DNA of 64,000 bases from Halomonas sp. (lineage in GTDB: Bacteria > Pseudomonadota > Gammaproteobacteria > Pseudomonadales > Halomonadaceae). Location of the stretch: contig NZ_VMQS01000001.1 of NCBI RefSeq assembly GCF_007625055.1, positions 73,649 to 137,648 of the forward strand. The letters are read 5' to 3'. The number at the start of each line of letters is the position of its first letter. The stretch's first letter is position 1. The notes beneath the pieces are model-generated. The model searched no databases. It saw nothing but the letters and a program-made list of their open reading frames with translations, and was not told where the DNA came from. Shown in pieces: positions 56,346 through 64,000 of this stretch. The position numbers and the translations under genes are program-made.

Positions 56346-57170
56346 ATGTCGACACTGTCCACGGTGCCCTTTGATGACCGCGGTTTGGCTTATGGTGATG
56401 GGGTATTTGAAACCGTGCTGTTACGCGGTGGTCAGCCCGTACTCTGGCAATATCATCGTGCCAGGTTATTACGTGGCTGTGCCACGCTGGCTATTTCCCC
56501 GCCCAGTGATCAAGCGCTGGAGGCCTGCTGGCAGGCATCTCCAGGCCAGGCGTCTGACACTGGGCTCGAGGTGCTCAAGATAATTGTCACCCGGGGCAGC
56601 GGTGGTCGGGGTTATGCGTGTCCGCCAGATCCAGCGCCTCGCCTGTTAAGCCACCGTTCATCCTTTACGCCGATACCCCAGCGCTGGCGAGAAGGCATTT
56701 CAGTCTGTGTATGCCAGTTGCGCCTTGGGCATCAGCCTCTGCTGGCAGGTATCAAGCATCTGAATCGGCTTGAAAATGTGATGGCACGGCGGGAATGCCA
56801 GCATCCGGCCATTGCTGAGGGGTTGCTGGCTGACCAGCAGGGCAATCTGATTGAAGCCACGAGCATGAATGTGTTCTGGCAGGCGGGCGGCCGACTTTGG
56901 ACGCCGGAACTGGAGCAGTGTGGCGTGGCCGGTACCTTGAGGGCAGCACTGCTTGAGCGGGGATGGGTGCGAGAGGGGACTCTGCCGCTATCCAGTCTTC
57001 AGGACGTCGAGCGACTCTGGGTGGCGAATTCGGTTCAGGGCGTCTGGCCCGTGACGGCGCTGGTGACAACGACGGGTGAGCACCTTCAGCGCTTGCCATT
57101 GGCAGCGGGTGATCCACTTCAGGCGCTGGCTCACCCACTGATGGGCTATCCGCCGGATAATGCAGGCTAA
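56346..57170 (+). CDS. pabC: Aminodeoxychorismate lyase PabC
   Basis: PabC is the PLP-dependent enzyme (fold IV, branched-chain aminotransferase family) that releases p-aminobenzoate for folate synthesis. It has FDDRGLAYGDGVFETV at the N-terminus and GIKHLNRLENVMAR with the PLP Lys. The later LIEATSMNVFW and VANSVQGVWPV fit PabC. Length 274 aa. GGAG precedes the ATG by about six bases, 16 bp after fabF. A D-amino-acid transaminase is less likely given the context. Confidence 0.93.
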   Translation: MSTLSTVPFDDRGLAYGDGVFETVLLRGGQPVLWQYHRARLLRGCATLAISPPSDQALEACWQASPGQASDTGLEVLKIIVTRGSGGRGYACPPDPAPRLLSHRSSFTPIPQRWREGISVCVCQLRLGHQPLLAGIKHLNRLENVMARRECQHPAIAEGLLADQQGNLIEATSMNVFWQAGGRLWTPELEQCGVAGTLRAALLERGWVREGTLPLSSLQDVERLWVANSVQGVWPVTALVTTTGEHLQRLPLAAGDPLQALAHPLMGYPPDNAG

Positions 57171-57226
57171 GCGCTGGTTGAACTATATTTTCAAGCAAGT
57201 CTATCAAGATCAGGAGAACTGCCGTC

Positions 57227-58237
57227 GTGAAACGTTTACTGGCTGTGTTGTTGGCAGTTGCCCTGTTGGCGGCGGTGGGTGCAGCAGGAGGCTACTTTTA
57301 CTGGCAGAGCCGCCTTGATGCGCCCCTGAGCATAGAAACGCCTACCCTGTATGAAGTGCCGTCTGGCGCAGGCTTTAATCGCGTGGTGAACGACCTTGCT
57401 GCTCAAGGGGTGATCAGCGACGCCTGGGCGTTTCGCTTGCTGACGCGTCTGGCACCTGATGACGTGCCTTCAATCCGTTTAGGTGAATATCGTCTGCTGC
57501 CTGAAATGCAGGGCCGTGATCTGCTGGCAGTGTTTGAAAACAACGAGATTGTCACTTATCCCCTGACCATTCCGGAAGGCTGGACATTCCGTCAGATGCG
57601 CGCCCAGCTGGAGGCTGCAGCGAAGCTTGAACAGCGCACGGGCGGGCTCAGTGATGCCGAGGTGATGACGCTCCTGGGGCGTGAAGGCGACCATCCTGAA
57701 GGGCGCTTTTTCCCGGATACCTATCGCTACCACCTGGGCATGAGTGATGTGGATATTCTGCGCCAGGCGCTGGAAAAGATGGACCGCGCGCTTGAACAGG
57801 TGTGGGCCGAGCGTCAGGACGAACTTCCGCTTGAATCGCCTTATGAGGCCTTGATCATGGCGTCGCTGATCGAGCGTGAAACCGGAGCGCCTGAAGAGCG
57901 TCGCCAGATTGCCGGCGTTTTCAAGCGTCGTCTGGAGAGCGGCATGCGTCTGCAGACTGACCCGACGGTGATCTACGGCATGGGCGAAGATTATGACGGG
58001 CGGATCACCTATGCGGATCTTCGCGAGGCAACGGCCTACAATACCTATGTGATTGATGCCTTGCCGCCCACGCCTATTGCCATGCCGGGTCAGGCATCGC
58101 TTGAAGCCGCCGTCGATCCGTTGCCAGGAGATACCTTTTATTTTGTCGCCAAAGGCGATGGCACTCATCATTTTTCGCGCACCTTGCGAGAACATAACAA
58201 TGCAGTCAATCGCTACATCCGTAATCGAGATAACTGA
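57227..58237 (+). CDS. mltG: Endolytic murein transglycosylase MltG
   Basis: MltG cuts nascent glycan strands and sets their length. A short cytoplasmic tail and one membrane helix (about 5-25) precede a LysM-like region. The YceG catalytic domain has GRFFPDTYRY, the SLIERETG segment with catalytic Glu, LQTDPTVIYG and YNTY near the end. Length 336 aa matches E. coli. It starts with GTG after AGGAG. It is placed between pabC and tmk as in E. coli. Confidence 0.94.
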   Translation: MKRLLAVLLAVALLAAVGAAGGYFYWQSRLDAPLSIETPTLYEVPSGAGFNRVVNDLAAQGVISDAWAFRLLTRLAPDDVPSIRLGEYRLLPEMQGRDLLAVFENNEIVTYPLTIPEGWTFRQMRAQLEAAAKLEQRTGGLSDAEVMTLLGREGDHPEGRFFPDTYRYHLGMSDVDILRQALEKMDRALEQVWAERQDELPLESPYEALIMASLIERETGAPEERRQIAGVFKRRLESGMRLQTDPTVIYGMGEDYDGRITYADLREATAYNTYVIDALPPTPIAMPGQASLEAAVDPLPGDTFYFVAKGDGTHHFSRTLREHNNAVNRYIRNRDN

Positions 58238-58272
58238 AGGCCCGGTTATCGCCACTGGAAGCCAAAGGATAA

Positions 58273-59915
<1,643 letters not shown>

Positions 59916-59939
59916 ACCGCGATAAAGGAGTTGCCAGGT

Positions 59940-60275
59940 ATGACTGCTCACAAGGCATTATCGCTTCAGATCCCGGATATACCTACATTGCTGTCTGCCT
60001 ACATGCCTTTTCTGGAGCGCGGCGGCATTTTTGTTCCTACGCCGAGGCTTTATAGCCTGGGTCAACAGGTGGTGTTGCTTCTGACCCTGCCGGGTGATGA
60101 CGAGCGTCTGGTGATCAATGGCAAGGTGGCCTGGCTCTCGCCAGAGGGCGTAAGCGGACGGCGCATTCCGGGCATTGGCGTCCACTTCACTCAGCAGGAC
60201 CACCATGCACGCGATCGTATAGAAGCCTTGCTGGCCGGGCAGCTGGATCAGGCCGCACCTTCTTACACTTTGTGA
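59940..60275 (+). CDS. pilZ: Type IV pilus PilZ-domain protein
   Basis: This 111-residue PilZ domain protein resembles P. aeruginosa PilZ, needed for type IV pilus assembly. LERGGIFVPTPRLYSLGQQV and INGKVAWLSPEG (two separate stretches) are conserved. The N-terminal RxxxR and the N/DxSxxG that bind c-di-GMP are missing, as in PilZ itself, so nucleotide binding is unlikely. AAGGAG sets the start. Its place between holB and tatD is the Pseudomonas one. Confidence 0.9.
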   Translation: MTAHKALSLQIPDIPTLLSAYMPFLERGGIFVPTPRLYSLGQQVVLLLTLPGDDERLVINGKVAWLSPEGVSGRRIPGIGVHFTQQDHHARDRIEALLAGQLDQAAPSYTL

Positions 60276-60336
60276 ATGCAGACATTGTGTGAACGTCTGC
60301 CGGCTATCATTTTTCACTTATTCTGTTGAGTTCCCC

Positions 60337-61170
60337 ATGTTTGTTGATTCTCACTGCCACTTGGACCGTTTGTCGGATAAAACTCACGCTGGCGATCTGG
60401 CCGCCACCCTGAACGCTGCCCGTGCCGCTGATGTCAGCCAGTTTCTGGCTATTGCAGTGACCCTGGAAGACGTGCCTGGACTGGCTGCAATTGCCCGGCA
60501 GCATCAGGACGTGGCGATTTCAGCTGGGCTTCACCCCTTGCATAGCGCAGAAAAAGAGCCTGACGTCGCTGATATTGTCGCCGCTGCCGACCAGTATGGG
60601 GCGGTAGCGATAGGTGAATCCGGCCTGGATTATCACTACCGGGACAGTGTGCCCGTAGATGTTCAGCATGCACGTTTCAAGCGCCACCTGTTGGCTGCCC
60701 GGGAGCTGGAGTTACCCATAGTCGTACATACCCGGGAGGCCAAGGAAGACACCCTGGCGCTGCTGCGTGAATACTCTGATTCCGAGGTGGGCGGTGTTCT
60801 GCACTGCTTTAGTGAGGATCTGGAGATGGCCAGGGAAGCCGTCAGGCTGGGTTTCTATATTTCATTTTCAGGCATGGTGACCTTTGCCAAAGCGGCGTCT
60901 CTGCGCGAGGTTGCCCGGCAGATCCCGTTAGACCGGTTGCTGATCGAGACAGATAGCCCCTATCTGGCACCCGTGCCACATCGAGGCAAGCCTAATCAGC
61001 CTGCCTGGGTTGTGCCGGTGGCCGAATGTATAGCCGAGGTGCGTGGTATCAGCGTTGATGAAGTGGCCATGCAAACGACGGCCAATTTTTATCACTTGTT
61101 TCGATCCGCTGTGCCTGAAGCGCCGGCCAAGGTACGTGAAGCGCTTAACATGGCAGGTCTGATCAACTGA
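60337..61170 (+). CDS. tatD: TatD family metal-dependent hydrolase (deoxyribonuclease)
   Basis: TatD-like hydrolases are metal-dependent nucleases with a TIM barrel. Ligands are visible in DSHCHLD, IGESGLDYHY, VVHTREA, GVLHCFSED and LIETDSPYLAP. Length 277 aa. I chose the ATG giving MFVDSHCHLD; sixteen upstream codons have no ribosome site. It is the YcfH branch by position after holB and pilZ (E. coli: tmk-holB-ycfH). Function in DNA repair or degradation is inferred from the family. Confidence 0.93.
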   Translation: MFVDSHCHLDRLSDKTHAGDLAATLNAARAADVSQFLAIAVTLEDVPGLAAIARQHQDVAISAGLHPLHSAEKEPDVADIVAAADQYGAVAIGESGLDYHYRDSVPVDVQHARFKRHLLAARELELPIVVHTREAKEDTLALLREYSDSEVGGVLHCFSEDLEMAREAVRLGFYISFSGMVTFAKAASLREVARQIPLDRLLIETDSPYLAPVPHRGKPNQPAWVVPVAECIAEVRGISVDEVAMQTTANFYHLFRSAVPEAPAKVREALNMAGLIN

Positions 61171-61206
61171 GCAACCAGGTTGCTTTTGCTATCGAGGTGC
61201 AACGTC

Positions 61207-61758
61207 ATGCAGATTGATCGTCTCCTTCATCATGGTGATGGTGCAGCAGAAATCCCGCGGCTTGATGAGTGGCATCCTCCTTTGCTGGGTGATATGCCAT
61301 TGCTTATTCAGGCAGATGGTCAATGGCTGCATGAGGGTCGACCCTTTACGCGTCCACACCTGGTGCGTCTAATGGCAAGTCTGTTGCGTCAGGACCCTGA
61401 AGGTATCTGTCTGGTGACTCCAGACGAGCGCTGGCGCATAGAAGTCGCCGATTGCCCCTTTTTGATCGTTGCGGCCCGTCAGTACAGTGGTAACTGGTGG
61501 CTTACCACCCAGTATGGTGATCAACTATGCCTGGATCAAAGCCATGTCCTGCAAGTGACGACAACGCCTGAAGGTGAGCAGGTGCCCCAGGTCATGGTTC
61601 GTTTTGGCCTCTCTGGGCGATTGAGTCGTAATGTCTACTATCAGCTGGTTGATAGTGCTGAAACCCACGAGGGCGAAGACGGGCAGTATGACGTCGGCTT
61701 TTGGAGCGGCGGTCATTGGCAGACGCTGGGTGTCATTGACTCTGGCGAGGCGCCGTGA
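61207..61758 (+). CDS. DUF1285 family protein
   Basis: The 183 residues fit the DUF1285 family, whose function is unknown. Conserved stretches include PLLGDMPLLIQADGQWLHEG, FTRPHLVRLMASLLRQDPEG and LSRNVYYQLVDSA. No signal peptide or membrane helix is seen, so it is cytoplasmic. The start follows GAGGTG. Its stop overlaps the helicase GTG start (GTGA). Confidence 0.85.
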   Translation: MQIDRLLHHGDGAAEIPRLDEWHPPLLGDMPLLIQADGQWLHEGRPFTRPHLVRLMASLLRQDPEGICLVTPDERWRIEVADCPFLIVAARQYSGNWWLTTQYGDQLCLDQSHVLQVTTTPEGEQVPQVMVRFGLSGRLSRNVYYQLVDSAETHEGEDGQYDVGFWSGGHWQTLGVIDSGEAP

Positions 61759-64000
61759 AAAGCATGATGGACATACCGCTGACGCAACAGCAGCAGGCGG
61801 TGGTTGAACATCAGGCCGGGCACGCCCGGGTGGCGGCGGTGGCGGGTGCCGGCAAGACCACTACCATGGCGGCGCGTGTGTTGTATCTGTTAGCCCAAGG
61901 TGTCGTACCCAAGCGCATCCTGGTGTTGATGTTCAACCGCTCGGCACGCGATGATTTTCAGCGGCGGTTGCAACAGATGGCCCAGCCGGGCCAGCCTTTG
62001 CCGGATATTCGTACCTTTCACTCCCTGGGTTATCGTCTGACCAATAGCCTGAGCCGCTGGCAGTCGCTTGAGCCACGTCGTCTGCTATCCGCTGACTGGC
62101 AGTTGGAACGTCTGCTCAAACAGGCCAGCCTGAACGTGCTTTCTGATCAGCCGGAGCGCCGTGAAGCTGCTCTGGAGGGAGAACGGCTGGAAGCATTGGC
62201 ACATTTCTGCGGGCTGGTGAAAGCCGAGATGGCCGATCCGGACGAGCTTCATCAGCGGCTGGGTTATGAGTCGGATACCGACTATTTTCCAGCTGCCTTT
62301 CAGGCCTCAGAAGCATTGCTGCAGGAGACAGGGGTCATGACGTATGCAGACCTGCTTTATCGCCCTTTGCGTGCCTTGGAGGCTGATACCGGTTTGCGCC
62401 AACGGGTGGAAGGTTATCTGGATCATGTCATCATTGACGAGTATCAGGATATCAATACTGCCCAGCAGCGCCTGCTGGCGGTGCTGGCGGGTACCCGGGC
62501 AGAAGTCATGGCGGTAGGGGATGCCAACCAGTGTATCTATGAATGGCGAGGCGCTCGGCCGGATACCATGCTGGAAAATTTCACTGCTACTTTTGGCAGT
62601 GCAACGGATTACCCACTCTCAACAACGTTTCGCCATGGCCATGCTCTGGCGCTAGCGGCCAATCACGCCATTCACGCCAACCAGCGTCGTCCGGATCAAC
62701 TGTGCCTGGCGGCGGACGGGAACCCGACCACCGAGATTCACGTAGCGCAGGGTAGCCGCCTGCTGCTGGATACCCTGTTTGACTGGAAATCCCAGGGGTG
62801 GCCTTTGAGTGATGCCTGTCTGCTGGTGCGCAGCTGGGCGCTATCGGTGCCTGTTCAGTTGGCACTGCTCCAGGCTGGTATACCGTTTCGCATGCAGCAG
62901 GAAGACCGTTTTGTGTTCCGTTTGCCGCTGGTTCAGGCGTTGGCCGGTTACCTGAAGCTGGCACGCCAGCCAGTCCTGCTTAATGACCCTGAGCTGGTCA
63001 CTCTCTTGCTGGCGCAACCCACGCCTTTTGTTGCCCGTGAGCGCCTGCAACGGCTGGCTTTTGAGCTGGCCCGCACGCAGCAGTGGCCCCAGCGTGATGC
63101 TGCGGTGCTGGCAGATCTCAAGCCCGGGCAGAAACGTACCCTCAAAAAGCGCTGGATGCTGCTGATTGAACTGCCCAGGCTAGGCCAATGGCCCACTTCA
63201 AGGCTGTTGCAGCATGTGGTGGATAGCATTGATGCCGAGAAAACCCTTAAGCGGGCCGCCGCGCGGCGTGATAAGGGCGAAGAGGATGTGCGTCTGCTGG
63301 ATGTGCTGATTGAGCAGGCGAACAGTGTCCAAAACCCGGACGCCTTTATTGAACTGTTGGAACGACCGGTTGAAAATCAGGCCAATGGGGTGCTGATCAG
63401 CACGGTTCATGGGGCCAAGGGACTGGAATGGCCACTGGTGGCGGTGGCCGGGGTGAATGAAGAGGATTTTCCCCATTATAGCCGCGACAACCCTCTCAAC
63501 GATGAACGCCTTGAAGAAGAACGTCGGCTGTTCTATGTGGCAATTACCCGCGCCCAGCGGACACTATTGCTATTGCATGATGGCGGTGAGCACCGTCCGA
63601 GCCGGTTTATCGCCGAAAGCGCCTGGCAGGATTGTATGCAGGTGGCGAAACACTTGCAGGTTGCAGCAAAAGATCCGTCGCAACACGACGCACAACCACC
63701 CGTGAGTGTCACATCACCTTCCATTATCAGCCGTTACCTGACAATGATCGGGCGTGACGATATAACGCTTACCGCCAGCCCCAGGACGCCGCATATTGCC
63801 GAAAGCAGCACGGCTTACTCTACCCGCGTGGACTATTACCCCGGCCAGCGACTGCGTCATCATTTCTTTGGTGAAGGGGAGATTGCCAGTGTGGAAGGCA
63901 GCGCCGATAATCCGGTCATAGATGTGCGTTTTATTGAAGCAGGCAGGCGTCGCCTGGTGGCCAGACAGGCGCCGATTGAAGTGCTGGATATCAAGCAGGC
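61755..64000 (+). CDS. UvrD/PcrA-type superfamily 1 helicase, C-terminus outside window
   Basis: The frame is open from a GTG (GTGA overlap with the DUF1285 stop, GAGG upstream) to the window edge (748 codons). It has Walker A VAGAGKTTT, Walker B IIDEYQDIN, GDANQCIYEWRGA, TTFRHGHALA, ISTVHGAKGLEW and RRLFYVAITRA. These are the SF1A motifs Ia to VI. Near the end, YYPGQRLRHHFFGEGEI resembles the Tudor-like tail of PcrA/UvrD that binds RNA polymerase. It is shorter than or diverges from Rep and UvrD in the accessory domains, so I call only the superfamily. Confidence 0.9.
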   Translation, partial: MKSMMDIPLTQQQQAVVEHQAGHARVAAVAGAGKTTTMAARVLYLLAQGVVPKRILVLMFNRSARDDFQRRLQQMAQPGQPLPDIRTFHSLGYRLTNSLSRWQSLEPRRLLSADWQLERLLKQASLNVLSDQPERREAALEGERLEALAHFCGLVKAEMADPDELHQRLGYESDTDYFPAAFQASEALLQETGVMTYADLLYRPLRALEADTGLRQRVEGYLDHVIIDEYQDINTAQQRLLAVLAGTRAEVMAVGDANQCIYEWRGARPDTMLENFTATFGSATDYPLSTTFRHGHALALAANHAIHANQRRPDQLCLAADGNPTTEIHVAQGSRLLLDTLFDWKSQGWPLSDACLLVRSWALSVPVQLALLQAGIPFRMQQEDRFVFRLPLVQALAGYLKLARQPVLLNDPELVTLLLAQPTPFVARERLQRLAFELARTQQWPQRDAAVLADLKPGQKRTLKKRWMLLIELPRLGQWPTSRLLQHVVDSIDAEKTLKRAAARRDKGEEDVRLLDVLIEQANSVQNPDAFIELLERPVENQANGVLISTVHGAKGLEWPLVAVAGVNEEDFPHYSRDNPLNDERLEEERRLFYVAITRAQRTLLLLHDGGEHRPSRFIAESAWQDCMQVAKHLQVAAKDPSQHDAQPPVSVTSPSIISRYLTMIGRDDITLTASPRTPHIAESSTAYSTRVDYYPGQRLRHHFFGEGEIASVEGSADNPVIDVRFIEAGRRRLVARQAPIEVLDIKQ

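Overview
The window is a dense, ordinary-looking chromosomal segment of a gammaproteobacterium. The order petC-sspA-sspB, the dcw cluster, lpxK-kdsB-ptpA-murB-rne-rluC and yceD-rpmF-plsX-fabD-fabG-acpP-fabF-pabC-mltG-tmk-holB-pilZ-tatD resembles Pseudomonas and related orders. DolP, DiaA, LpoA and meso-DAP-type MurE fit the same class. My best guess is Halomonadaceae (Halomonas in the broad sense). That is inference from gene order and protein style, not from a search. I see no insertion sequence, prophage, integron, tRNA, 5S/16S/23S rRNA or CRISPR array.

Layout. 1-1.8 kb: end of cytochrome c1 and the stringent-starvation pair sspA-sspB. 1.9-5.1 kb (minus strand): lpoA-yraN-diaA-dolP, an envelope and replication-control group. 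5.3-6.6 kb: rsmI and the RNase P RNA gene. 6.65-23.3 kb: division and cell-wall cluster rsmH-ftsL-ftsI-murE-murF-mraY-murD-ftsW-murG-murC-ddl-ftsQ, a 344-bp break, then ftsA-ftsZ. mraZ is not at its usual place. 23.5-28.2 kb: lpxC, dciA (minus), a small secreted-type protein, and secA. 28.2-32.5 kb: argJ, a Nudix/TMP-synthase fusion, and the agmatine-to-putrescine pair aguA-aguB (minus). 32.7-37.7 kb: lolC-lolD, a DUF2062 protein and comEC. 37.7-43 kb: msbA-lpxK-Trm112-kdsB-ptpA-murB. 43.1-47.1 kb: rne (minus) and its long leader. 47.1-50.5 kb: rluC, a HAD phosphatase, sppA and maf (minus). 50.6-61.8 kb: yceD-rpmF and fatty-acid genes, then pabC-mltG-tmk-holB-pilZ-tatD-DUF1285. The window ends inside a UvrD-type helicase gene.

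Most genes serve envelope building: peptidoglycan precursors and septal synthesis, lipid A and KDO supply (lpxC, lpxK, kdsB, msbA), lipoprotein sorting (lolCD), fatty acids (fabDGF, acpP, plsX) and protein export (secA). Many neighbours overlap by 4-14 nt, which suggests long co-transcribed operons with translational coupling.

The most interesting item is at 25028-25459, the slot E. coli secM occupies between lpxC and secA. A 123-codon ORF has a basic, hydrophobic N-terminus and ends in an arrest-like segment (VWLVAAQ...RRGPP). The codons just after that segment can pair (12 of 13 bases) with the bases just upstream of the secA start codon. This is the architecture expected of a SecM-like secretion monitor controlling secA translation, with a divergent arrest sequence.
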